59,682 nucleotides of DNA from Clostridia bacterium (lineage in GTDB: Bacteria; Bacillota; Clostridia; Oscillospirales; Acutalibacteraceae). Positions within the stretch are counted from its first letter, which is position 1. Each line of letters opens with the position of its first letter. The notes beneath the pieces are model-generated. The model made no database searches. It was not told where the DNA came from and was given only the letters and a program-made list of their open reading frames with translations. The stretch lies in the NCBI GenBank assembly GCA_900767025.1, contig CAAFXS010000019.1:1-59682 (forward strand), written 5' to 3'. Position numbers and translations under genes: made by a program. Shown here in pieces: positions 16,853 through 24,095 of the stretch.

Positions 16853-17224
16853 TTATAATTCTGCAATTAGCTCAACCTCGCAGAGAACGCCCTTGGGCAA
16901 ATCCTTAACCGCTACGCAGGAGCGTGCCGGCTTTGATACAAAGTATCTGCCGTAAATCTCGTTAAACTCTGCAAAATCATTGATATCTGCAAGAAAGCAA
17001 ACGGTTTTAACAACCTTATCCATAGTTGTGCCTGCCGCCTCAACAACGGCTTTAAGATTTTTGCAAACCTGCTCTGTCTGCTCTGCAATGGTTTTTGCCT
17101 CAACCTGATTTGTTTCGGGATTAATTGCAATCTGTCCCGATGTGAAAAGCATTCCGTTAGCCTTAACTGCCTGTGAATAGGGGCCGATAGCACCCGGTGC
17201 TTTATCCGTGCTTACATATTCCAT
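16853..17224 (-). CDS. ridA: RidA-family enamine/imine deaminase
   Basis: A 123-residue trimeric YjgF/YER057c/UK114-type protein with GPYSQAVKANGMLFTSGQ near residue 14, the Arg in KPARSCVAVKDLP that contacts the substrate carboxylate, and a Glu in LCEVELIA near the end. RidA hydrolyses reactive 2-aminoacrylate and related enamines released by PLP enzymes such as threonine ammonia-lyase, protecting other PLP enzymes. The gene lies 25 bases downstream of ilvA on the same strand, which fits that role exactly. AAGGAG is seven bases before the ATG at 17224. Confidence 0.95.
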   Translation of the reverse strand: MEYVSTDKAPGAIGPYSQAVKANGMLFTSGQIAINPETNQVEAKTIAEQTEQVCKNLKAVVEAAGTTMDKVVKTVCFLADINDFAEFNEIYGRYFVSKPARSCVAVKDLPKGVLCEVELIAEL

Positions 17225-17249
17225 AACCAAACTCCTTTAAATTTATGTA

Positions 17250-18446
17250 TCAGCAAACCTCAAAGCCGGCGTCCTTAAGCGCCTGCTTGATTTGCACAAT
17301 GTGCTGGTAATTCCTTGTTTCAACACCTATCCTCAAATAGCAGTCGGTGATGTTCATATCAAGGTCCGTGCTGTCGTAATTAACAGACACAACATTTGCA
17401 CCCTGCTCGGCAATAATTCTGCTGACACCCGAAAGCTGACCGGGCTTATCCGAAAGGGCTATTGTAATATTTGCCGTTCTGCCGCCCATTTTAAGACCGC
17501 GCTCAATTACACGGGAAAGGATTGTAACATCAATATTACCGCCGGAAACAAGACAGCAAACCTTTTTGCCCTTAATATCGGGAATTTTGCCGTTCATAAC
17601 CGCCGCAACAGGCACTGCGCCTGCACCCTCGCTGACAAGCTTTTGCTGCTCCATAAGGGTAAGAATTGCAAGGGCAATTTCATCATCGCTGACGGTAACA
17701 ATTCCGTCAACATACTTATTTACAAGCTCAAAGGTCAAATCACCGGGGGTTTTAACTGCAATACCGTCTGCAATGGTCTGCACCTTTGACAATGTTTCAA
17801 TCTCTCCGTCTGCAACGGACTGCTCCATTGACGGTGCGCCTGCTGCCTGAACGCCGTAAATTTTACAGTTGGGATTAAGCTGCTTGATTGCATAGGCAAC
17901 CCCTGCAATAAGTCCGCCTCCGCCTATGGGAACAACCACCACATCAACATTCGGAAGCTGTTCAAGTATTTCAAGACCGATTGTGCCCTGACCTGCAATA
18001 ACATCCGGGTCGTTAAAGGGATGGATAAAGGTATAGCCCTTTTCATCTCTAAGCTCAATTGCCTTGTTATAGGCATCATCGTAAACACCCTTAACCATAC
18101 AAAGCTCGGCACCGTATTTTTTGGTAGCCTCCACCTTGCTGATAGGTGCGCCCTCAGGCAGACAGATTAAGGATTTAATTCCGTTTTTTGCCGCCGCAAG
18201 TGCCACGCCCTGTGCGTGATTACCGGCGGAACAGGCTATAACTCCCCTTTGCTTTTCCTCCTCACTGAGCTGGCTTATTTTAAAATAAGAGCCTCTCACC
18301 TTAAAGGAGCCTGTGATTTGCAGATTTTCTGTTTTAAGATAAACCTCTGCCTCACTGCAAAGATTTTTTGCAAGAATCATATCGGTATTTCTCACTACGC
18401 TGTCAAGGACTCTTTTGGCGGCGTATACCCTGTCAAGTGTTAACAT
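17250..18446 (-). CDS. ilvA: Threonine ammonia-lyase with ACT-like C-terminus
   Basis: A 398-residue PLP enzyme that turns threonine into 2-oxobutanoate and ammonia. The PLP lysine is in TGSFKVRGSYFK near residue 52, the phosphate-binding loop GGGGL is near 180, and a C-terminal regulatory domain (about 325-398) has an ACT-type start (TIALSDKPGQLSGVSRIIAE). Length fits the 400-residue IlvA/TdcB group with one ACT-like domain rather than the long 500-residue form. I chose the ATG at 18446 because GAAGGG lies upstream. With ridA after it, the operon makes 2-oxobutanoate and clears the enamine by-product. Whether its role is isoleucine synthesis or catabolism cannot be decided here. Confidence 0.94.
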   Translation of the reverse strand: MLTLDRVYAAKRVLDSVVRNTDMILAKNLCSEAEVYLKTENLQITGSFKVRGSYFKISQLSEEEKQRGVIACSAGNHAQGVALAAAKNGIKSLICLPEGAPISKVEATKKYGAELCMVKGVYDDAYNKAIELRDEKGYTFIHPFNDPDVIAGQGTIGLEILEQLPNVDVVVVPIGGGGLIAGVAYAIKQLNPNCKIYGVQAAGAPSMEQSVADGEIETLSKVQTIADGIAVKTPGDLTFELVNKYVDGIVTVSDDEIALAILTLMEQQKLVSEGAGAVPVAAVMNGKIPDIKGKKVCCLVSGGNIDVTILSRVIERGLKMGGRTANITIALSDKPGQLSGVSRIIAEQGANVVSVNYDSTDLDMNITDCYLRIGVETRNYQHIVQIKQALKDAGFEVC

Positions 18447-18510
18447 TATATATCCCTTCAATCGGTTAATTTAATTTCTATATTTTACTCTTGATTTTTC
18501 CTTTTGTCAA

Positions 18511-19047
18511 TTACCAAGTAAAAGTGCAATCCGCATAGCTGATAACTCCGTCACTGTCGGCATAAATAATCAACTGCTGATTTTGTGAATTAACATATGA
18601 AAACCGATACTGCACACTGTCAATACCGTTGTCACCTGAGCCTATCTGCTTTGCCTCAAAGGTGTTTAGAGTGATTTCACCGCCGTAAAAACCGCTGATT
18701 TCATCAACGAGGGACTGTGCGTTTTCCTTGACAACGGCTTCCACAGCGTCATCTCTTTCCTTGGCGTACATTATCTGCGCATCACGGCTGAATTTATATG
18801 TAAAGCAGCCTGTATCAAAATCACCCTCAAGCAAAGCTCTGTCCTCTGTGCCCAGCTCTTCGGCAACTGCTGATTTCAGTCGCTTTCCCTTTTCACTGTC
18901 ACGCCTTGCAGTAATATCGGCGGACCCTTGAGTTTCATTTTCCGTAACCGCCTGTGTGCTTGTTGGCGGCTGGTTTTCATTATGTGAACAGGCGCAAAGG
19001 GATATACACATTATAATTGTAATAATTAGTGCGACTGATTTTTTCAT
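18511..19047 (-). CDS. Lipoprotein, unknown function
   Basis: A 178-residue predicted lipoprotein: a signal peptide followed by a lipobox at LCAC near residue 20, a Thr/Glu-rich linker, then a globular part with helix (VEAVVKENAQSLVDEISG) and a C-terminal strand-rich segment (YRFSYVNSQNQQLIIYADSD). No family is recognised with confidence. It overlaps sfsA by four bases (ATGA), so both are made from one transcript although no shared role is evident. Confidence 0.75.
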   Translation of the reverse strand: MKKSVALIITIIMCISLCACSHNENQPPTSTQAVTENETQGSADITARRDSEKGKRLKSAVAEELGTEDRALLEGDFDTGCFTYKFSRDAQIMYAKERDDAVEAVVKENAQSLVDEISGFYGGEITLNTFEAKQIGSGDNGIDSVQYRFSYVNSQNQQLIIYADSDGVISYADCTFTW

Positions 19048-19724
19048 AAAATCACCTCAATTTCCTTATCAATAACCATTGACTGCGGAGTGATAATACA
19101 GTCAACGGCTTTTACCTCAACACCTTTTTGTTGTGCTGATTTAAGAGTATCGGCAAAATCATGGTCGTTATTAATGTTCGGCACAAAGCACCTGCACCCT
19201 TTCATTTGGATTACAAAAAGTGCAACGGCTCTGTAGCCCTGCTCCTTTGCCTTAATCAGCTCCTCAAGATGCCTGCGTCCTCTTTCCGTAGGTGCATCGG
19301 GAAAGCTTGCAACGCCGTTGTTCTCAAGGGTAACACCCTTAACCTCAACAAAGCACTTTTCCTTTTCGCTTTCAACATAGAAATCAAGCCTTGATGCGCC
19401 GAAGCAGGTTTCAGGCTTTACGGATATTTCACCCTTAACCAAATGACCTGACCTTATCCATTCCTCCGCCGCCTTATTGGGCGCCTGGGAATCCATATTG
19501 ATAAGGGTGTCGCCCTTGTAAACCGAAATTAAATCATAAAGGGTTTTTCTGTTTGTATTTTCGCTTTTCTCCAAATAAACCTTTGCCCCGGGCAACAGCA
19601 GTTCTTTGCACCGCCCTGTGTTTTTCACATGAACGGTTTGCACCTGACCGTCAATTTCCACACGGGCAATAAACCTGTTGGGACGTTCTATAAACCGACC
19701 CTCTGTAATATTACTGTAATTCAT
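19044..19724 (-). CDS. sfsA: SfsA-family protein (putative nuclease fold)
   Basis: A 226-residue SfsA homologue. It has an N-terminal OB-like part (EGRFIERPNRFIARVEIDG), GRCKELLLPGAKVYLE, and a C-terminal PD-(D/E)XK-like core with SRLDFYVES, CFVEVKGVTLE and the conserved FPDAPTERGRRHLEEL. SfsA was named for sugar fermentation stimulation in Escherichia coli; DNA binding has been reported and the fold is nuclease-like, but its true role is unsettled. Catalytic-type Asp, Glu and Lys residues are preserved here. It begins a two-gene unit with the downstream lipoprotein. Confidence 0.93.
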   Translation of the reverse strand: MNYSNITEGRFIERPNRFIARVEIDGQVQTVHVKNTGRCKELLLPGAKVYLEKSENTNRKTLYDLISVYKGDTLINMDSQAPNKAAEEWIRSGHLVKGEISVKPETCFGASRLDFYVESEKEKCFVEVKGVTLENNGVASFPDAPTERGRRHLEELIKAKEQGYRAVALFVIQMKGCRCFVPNINNDHDFADTLKSAQQKGVEVKAVDCIITPQSMVIDKEIEVIL

Positions 19725-19801
19725 AAGATAAGATTAAGTCAATTTTGAATTGATGTCAAGAAAAATCAATCTGTGCTTTAAAAAAATAACAAAATTGTAT
19801 A

Positions 19802-19830
19802 TTGTTTAGAATACAGCTCAGTGGTAGAAT
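19802..19830 (+). promoter_or_regulatory. Promoter of the ECF S-component operon
   Basis: TTGTTT (19802-19807), 17-base spacer, TAGAAT (19825-19830), about 25 bases before the ECF gene start. No riboswitch fold was found in this leader. Confidence 0.6.
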
Positions 19831-19855
19831 TTAGAAAACCAAGGAGGACAGAATT

Positions 19856-20395
19856 ATGGAAAAAACAAAGAAAAATGTAAATGTTCGTTCAATATGCTTT
19901 ACCGGATTAATGGCGGCTTTGGTATTTGTGTTCACTTATACATTTAAAATCACATTTCCCTCGGGCTACACTCATTTAGGTGATTGTATGATTTTCCTGT
20001 CTTTAGTAATTTTAGGCAGAAAACGGGCATCGCTTGCCGCAGGCGTAGGCGCTTGCCTTGCGGACCTGATAGGCGGCTACAGCCAGTGGATTTTGCCGTC
20101 GTTTATCATTAAATATGTAATGGTGCTTATCTGCGGACTGATTATGGAATATGTAATTAAAAACAGTAAATTTTTAGGCTTACTGGCAGGCGGAATATTA
20201 GGCGGTGCCTTTCAGGTGTTTGCCTACACAGCGGTAAAGGTTGTGCTCATTGACAAGGCATATGCCTTTTCATCACTGCCCCGTCTTGTATTTCAAACCG
20301 TTTTCGGTTTAGTTGCCGCACTTGTCATTGTTCTTGTTTTGGACAAATCAAAGCTGCTTGCCAAGCTTAATAAAATGGCAGATACAGGAGAATGA
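19856..20395 (+). CDS. ECF transporter S component (vitamin-type substrate)
   Basis: A 179-residue membrane protein with about six helices. Features of S components: an N-terminal helix with small residues (CFTGLMAALVFVFTYTF), the conserved YTHLGDCMIFLSLVILG segment, then GVGACLADLIGGY and a Lys-rich C-terminus. S components bind a vitamin or precursor and dock on the shared EcfA/A'/T module, which is not encoded here. The sequence resembles the broad PF07155-type group that includes riboflavin, pyridoxine and hydroxymethylpyrimidine carriers; the ligand is not decided. AGGAGG precedes the ATG. An amidohydrolase gene starts one base after the stop. Confidence 0.88.
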   Translation: MEKTKKNVNVRSICFTGLMAALVFVFTYTFKITFPSGYTHLGDCMIFLSLVILGRKRASLAAGVGACLADLIGGYSQWILPSFIIKYVMVLICGLIMEYVIKNSKFLGLLAGGILGGAFQVFAYTAVKVVLIDKAYAFSSLPRLVFQTVFGLVAALVIVLVLDKSKLLAKLNKMADTGE

Positions 20396-20396
20396 T

Positions 20397-21122
20397 ATGA
20401 AAAAAATAGACGCACACTCTCATATCGGTCATTTCGGAGGCTGGGCAGGACTTGATTTTACCAAGGAACAGCTTTTTGACCAAATGAAGGAATACGATAT
20501 TGAAAAAACCTTTCTTACAAGCTCATCATCTTTGGATAATGATATTGTGCTTGACGCCTTTCAGTCAAGGCCCGAACTGGTTGTTCCCTTTGTCCGAGTT
20601 AATCCCAAGCTTGAAGATGTTGAAAGCAAGCTATACAAATATATTGACCGTGAGGGCTTTAAGGCTATAAAGCTCCAGCCGCTTGCAGATGCTTATGTTG
20701 CCGACGACAAGATTGTTTATCCCGTTATGGATTTTGCAAGGCAGTATGATGTGCCGGTGTTCATTCACTGCGGTCATCCCCCTTACTCTTTACCATGGAG
20801 CATTGCACTTCTTGCGGAGCAATATCCCGATGTAAATGTAACCATGATACATATGGGCCACGGCCACGGCGTATATATCGATGCCTCAATAAAAATGGCA
20901 AAAAGATACGATAACCTTTATCTTGAAATGAGCGGTATGCCCATGGGAAGTAAAATCAAGGAGGCATACGAAACCGTTGGCAGCGACAGAATTATGTTCG
21001 GTATCGACTCGCCCTTCCACCATCCAAGCGTTGAAATCCAAAAGGTGCTTACCTGCGGTCTTGACCAAAGGGCTCAGGAGGATGTTTTTTACAACAACGC
21101 AAAAAAACTGCTTAAGCTTTAA
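20397..21122 (+). CDS. Amidohydrolase (TIM-barrel metal hydrolase, amidohydro_2 type)
   Basis: A 241-residue metal-dependent hydrolase of the PF04909 type. Metal ligands are seen in DAHSHIGH near residue 5, His in FIHCGHPP near 123, His in IHMGHGHG near 150, and the Asp in MFGIDSPFHHP near 203. The N-terminal M-K-K-I-D-A-H-S-H start fixes the ATG at 20397. The ECF S component gene stops one base upstream, so expression is tightly coupled; a hydrolase acting on the imported ligand or a conjugate of it is a reasonable inference. Decarboxylase activity, known in the same family, is an alternative. Confidence 0.88.
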   Translation: MKKIDAHSHIGHFGGWAGLDFTKEQLFDQMKEYDIEKTFLTSSSSLDNDIVLDAFQSRPELVVPFVRVNPKLEDVESKLYKYIDREGFKAIKLQPLADAYVADDKIVYPVMDFARQYDVPVFIHCGHPPYSLPWSIALLAEQYPDVNVTMIHMGHGHGVYIDASIKMAKRYDNLYLEMSGMPMGSKIKEAYETVGSDRIMFGIDSPFHHPSVEIQKVLTCGLDQRAQEDVFYNNAKKLLKL

Positions 21123-21128
21123 TATTTT

Positions 21129-21161
21129 AAGACAGATAGTTTACCGCTGTCTGTCTTTTTT
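21129..21161 (+). terminator. Terminator after the amidohydrolase gene
   Basis: AAGACAGA pairs with TCTGTCTT, followed by TTTTT. Confidence 0.8.
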
Positions 21162-21164
21162 CTA

Positions 21165-21193
21165 TTGACTTTAAAGGGCTAATATTATAAAAT
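21165..21193 (+). promoter_or_regulatory. Promoter of the solute-binding lipoprotein gene
   Basis: TTGACT (21165-21170), 17-base spacer, TAAAAT (21188-21193). Confidence 0.7.
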
Positions 21194-21223
21194 TATATTA
21201 TATCCGTCAAGGAGGATAATAAT

Positions 21224-22072
21224 ATGACAACGGTTAAAAAAACACTTGCTGTTTTACTTTCGGCTTTAACTGTAATACTGTGCTTTGCCGGCTGTTCAAA
21301 ATCGGAGGTTGCCGAGGAAATTACGGCAGACACCATGCTCATTGCGTATACCGAGGACAATGCACCCTTTGTTTACGAGGAAAACGGCGAGCTCAAGGGC
21401 TTTGATGTTGAGCTTTTCAAAACTATTTTTGACGACATCAAAAATGAATATAAAAACTACAAATTCGTTAAGGTTGACAAGGATTACAAAATAGGTGAGG
21501 ATGTTTACTGCACAACAGAGGACGGCAAGGAATGTATTGCCTATGTAATGATTGGCGGTATTCAGAAGGACACCGGTGCGGTTAACGAAAGCTACACCCT
21601 CTCCGAGCCTGTTATCAGCAACAGAATTATCACCGTTACTGCCGACGGCAGTAAGATTGGTACATATGCCGACTTGAGCGGCAGGAATGTGGGTATCATA
21701 ACCGACGCCGCCAAGGCTGCTCTTGACAAGCACACCGCCGTTAAGGACGGCTTTAAGTCACTGACCGAGTATGACAAGGCAGAAGCCGCAATTGCCGATG
21801 TTAAGTCGGGCAAAATTGATGCACTGATTATTGATGAATTTACATACAACACCGCCGACAGCAGCGGGCTTAAGGCTCTTGACGGCGAGCTTGACACGGT
21901 TGATTATGCTTACGCCTTCAAAAAATGGGACTGGTATGTTGATTCAATTAACGAGGCGATCTACGAGCTGAAAAGCCCTGATTACGACGATGCCGACAAT
22001 TTCACACCTATGGTTGAAAAGTATTTCGGCTACAACGCATCAGCCTTTAATTATCAGCCTGAAAAGAACTGA
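21224..22072 (+). CDS. Extracellular solute-binding lipoprotein, amino-acid type
   Basis: A 282-residue lipoprotein with signal peptide and lipobox (CFAGC near residue 25), followed by a family 3 substrate-binding domain: LIAYTEDNAPFVYEENGELKGFDVEL at the start, a SEPVISNRIITVTA hinge region, and GIITDAAKAALD in the second lobe. Such proteins deliver polar amino acids to ABC importers. Here no permease or ATPase gene is beside it: it has its own promoter and a terminator. Either it feeds a transporter elsewhere or acts as a stand-alone sensor protein. The lobe between residues 70 and 110 contains an insertion compared with the usual start. Confidence 0.88.
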   Translation: MTTVKKTLAVLLSALTVILCFAGCSKSEVAEEITADTMLIAYTEDNAPFVYEENGELKGFDVELFKTIFDDIKNEYKNYKFVKVDKDYKIGEDVYCTTEDGKECIAYVMIGGIQKDTGAVNESYTLSEPVISNRIITVTADGSKIGTYADLSGRNVGIITDAAKAALDKHTAVKDGFKSLTEYDKAEAAIADVKSGKIDALIIDEFTYNTADSSGLKALDGELDTVDYAYAFKKWDWYVDSINEAIYELKSPDYDDADNFTPMVEKYFGYNASAFNYQPEKN

Positions 22073-22082
22073 CAAAAATCAA

Positions 22083-22111
22083 GCCCCTGTCTTTAACGAC
22101 AGGGGTTTTTA
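22083..22111 (+). terminator. Terminator after the solute-binding protein gene
   Basis: GCCCCTGTC pairs with GACAGGGG around TTTAAC, followed by TTTTT. Confidence 0.88.
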
Positions 22112-22123
22112 AGGCACAATAAT

Positions 22124-23089
22124 ATGAACATTGTTTTTTATTCAAATATGACAAAACAGGAAAGCTGCCTGCAGAGAATTCCCCAATTAAAAGAGCATAA
22201 TGTTAGCTTTTTTCGCCTTGACGAAAGGGAAAAGCTTTTGTGCGCCGCTGAAACGGAAATACTCATCGCCGATGCAATGGCAAGGGTTGATGGTGAAATT
22301 ATATCATCAATGCCAAGACTTAAAATGATTATGAGCGAGGGCGTTGGTTACCAAGGCATTGACACTGCTTTTGCCGCGAAAAAGGGCATACCCGTCTGCA
22401 ACAACAAGGGAGTTAACGACACTGCCGTTGCCGAGGCTGCCGTTTTGCTTATCCTCTCCTGCCTTAAATCAATTATCACAAATCATCAGGCAGTTTATGA
22501 CGGCAGGCAGATTGAAATAAAAAAAGCCTACTTCGGCAGAGTAAGGGAGCTTGGCGAGTGTACCGTTGGTCTTATCGGCTTCGGCGATATTGCCAGGTGC
22601 ACGGCTAAATACCTTAATGCTTTGGGGGCAAGGGTAGTTTATTACAACAGAACAAGGTACACCGAGCTTGAGAAGGATTACGGTGTGCAATACACCGACC
22701 TTGATGAGCTTTTGAAAAAATCGGATTTTGTTTCACTGCATCTTGCCGTTAACGATGACACCAAAGAAATTGCAAATGCCGAGTTCTTCAGCAAAATGAA
22801 AAATTCCGCATATCTCATTAACACCGCAAGAGGTGAGCTTGTGGACAACAATGCATTGCTCGACGCACTGTTAAAGGGTGAAATCGCAGGTGCAGGGCTT
22901 GATGTTATTTCTCCCGAGCCTGTAACGGCGGATAACATTCTCCTTGATGAAAGAATTAAGGATAAGCTTGTGCTGATGCCCCATATTGCAGGGATTACAC
23001 ATTTGACAGTTGATAAAATTTATCAAAGCATCAGCGAAAATATTTCACGGCTTGCAAACGGCAGACCGCTTAAAAACAGGGTGAATTAG
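22124..23089 (+). CDS. D-isomer-specific 2-hydroxyacid dehydrogenase
   Basis: A 321-residue NAD-dependent dehydrogenase. The catalytic and cofactor parts are typical: GLIGFGDIARCTAKYL (NAD loop, near residue 147), the basic residue in YYNRTR that follows beta-2, Arg in NTARGELV, Glu in ISPEPVT and His in LMPHIAGIT. The substrate is not evident; phosphoglycerate, glycerate and 2-hydroxyisocaproate enzymes share this layout, and there is no regulatory ACT domain, which speaks against SerA of the long type. The downstream EEP lipoprotein starts two bases after the stop, so they form an operon. Confidence 0.92.
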   Translation: MNIVFYSNMTKQESCLQRIPQLKEHNVSFFRLDEREKLLCAAETEILIADAMARVDGEIISSMPRLKMIMSEGVGYQGIDTAFAAKKGIPVCNNKGVNDTAVAEAAVLLILSCLKSIITNHQAVYDGRQIEIKKAYFGRVRELGECTVGLIGFGDIARCTAKYLNALGARVVYYNRTRYTELEKDYGVQYTDLDELLKKSDFVSLHLAVNDDTKEIANAEFFSKMKNSAYLINTARGELVDNNALLDALLKGEIAGAGLDVISPEPVTADNILLDERIKDKLVLMPHIAGITHLTVDKIYQSISENISRLANGRPLKNRVN

Positions 23090-23090
23090 T

Positions 23091-23948
23091 ATGAAAAAAA
23101 TATTGTCATTAGGTTTATGTGTTTTAATGATAACAGCCGTGCTTTTCGGCTGTTCAAGGGTTGCGGAATTTACCTTCTGCCCCGATATCGAACCGGGTGA
23201 TGTTTCCGTGGTTTCCTTTAACTGTGCCGCACCTTGGGGCAACGCATTGAAGGGCACATCGTCAAATCAAAGAGTAAAACGCTTTGCCGTTTATATGAAC
23301 GCCGTGGGTGCCGATTCCATAGGCACCCAGGAAATGAACAGTCAATGGATGGAAAAGCTCAAGGAGCTAATGCCCGATTATGACAGCTACGGCGTTAAAA
23401 GAGGCGGCGATGAAAACGAAAAGAAAAGCGAGATGAACACAATTTTTTGGCGCAGGGATAAATATGACTGCGTTGACAAGGGCACCTTTTGGCTGTCGGA
23501 AACTCCCGAAACCGAAAGCCGCTACAACGGTGCAGGCTGCAACAGAGTGTGCACCTATGTTGTTCTTAAGGATAAAGAAACCGGCAGGCAGTATATCCAT
23601 ATGAACACCCACCTTGACAACGCAAGCGATGACGCAAGAGTTTTCGGTGCACAGGTGATTGTCCAAAAAATCAGCGAGCTGAGGCAGAAATATGCCGATA
23701 CTCCTATTGTTTTAAGCGGTGATTTCAACGACACCCTGGACGGTGGCGCCTGCAGCGTGATTTCCCAAGTTCTTACGGCGCAAAGCGTAGGCACCAACAC
23801 CTATCAGGACTGGGGCAATATCACCGAGGGCGAGCCGATAGATTACATATTCACCGACGGCGAAATTGTGGGCAGTACGGTTTTAAGCGACACAACAAAC
23901 GGCTTTGTCAGCGACCATTACGGCGTGTATGAAACAATAAATTTTTGA
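23091..23948 (+). CDS. Endonuclease/exonuclease/phosphatase-family lipoprotein
   Basis: A 285-residue predicted lipoprotein (lipobox VLFGC near residue 21) with a complete EEP domain: SFNCAAPWG near the start, Glu in IGTQEMNSQW, HMNTHLDN near residue 169, SGDFNDT near 207 and SDHYGVY at the end. These are the metal and catalytic residues shared by DNase I, exonuclease III and sphingomyelinase-type enzymes. Being anchored outside, it may degrade extracellular DNA or act on phosphodiesters of lipids or inositol phosphates. It is translated two bases after a 2-hydroxyacid dehydrogenase, a combination with no obvious logic. Confidence 0.9.
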   Translation: MKKILSLGLCVLMITAVLFGCSRVAEFTFCPDIEPGDVSVVSFNCAAPWGNALKGTSSNQRVKRFAVYMNAVGADSIGTQEMNSQWMEKLKELMPDYDSYGVKRGGDENEKKSEMNTIFWRRDKYDCVDKGTFWLSETPETESRYNGAGCNRVCTYVVLKDKETGRQYIHMNTHLDNASDDARVFGAQVIVQKISELRQKYADTPIVLSGDFNDTLDGGACSVISQVLTAQSVGTNTYQDWGNITEGEPIDYIFTDGEIVGSTVLSDTTNGFVSDHYGVYETINF

Positions 23949-23955
23949 TTTGAAT

Positions 23956-24053
23956 GGTTGTTATAAACCACCGTAGGGGCGACTATCAGTCGCCCGCCAA
24001 TTCGGGCGGATAATATCCGCCCCTACGAAAACACCGCGACAAACCCTAATTTA
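23956..24053. repeat. Palindromic dispersed repeat, copy B (left end truncated)
   Basis: It matches copies A and C through the GGGGCGACTATCAGTCGCCC and GGGCGGATAATATCCGCCC hairpins and keeps the right terminal repeat, but lacks the left AATTACGGTTTGT end. The outer CGTAGGGGCG and CGCCCCTACG arms pair perfectly. It lies between convergent genes, just before the terminator. Confidence 0.9.
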
Positions 24054-24055
24054 CA

Positions 24056-24093
24056 AAGAGCAGTAACACAATCGTTACTGCTCTTTACTGTTT
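24056..24093. terminator. Terminator of the ABC-F gene (bidirectional)
   Basis: AAAGAGCAGTAAC pairs with GTTACTGCTCTTT between convergent genes. Confidence 0.85.
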
Positions 24094-24095
24094 TA

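Noticed and set aside
19811..19830. tRNA D-arm-like sequence (AGCTCAGTGGTAGAAT)
   Set aside because: There is no anticodon arm, T arm or acceptor stem around it; the stretch fits instead the spacer and -10 element of the ECF promoter.
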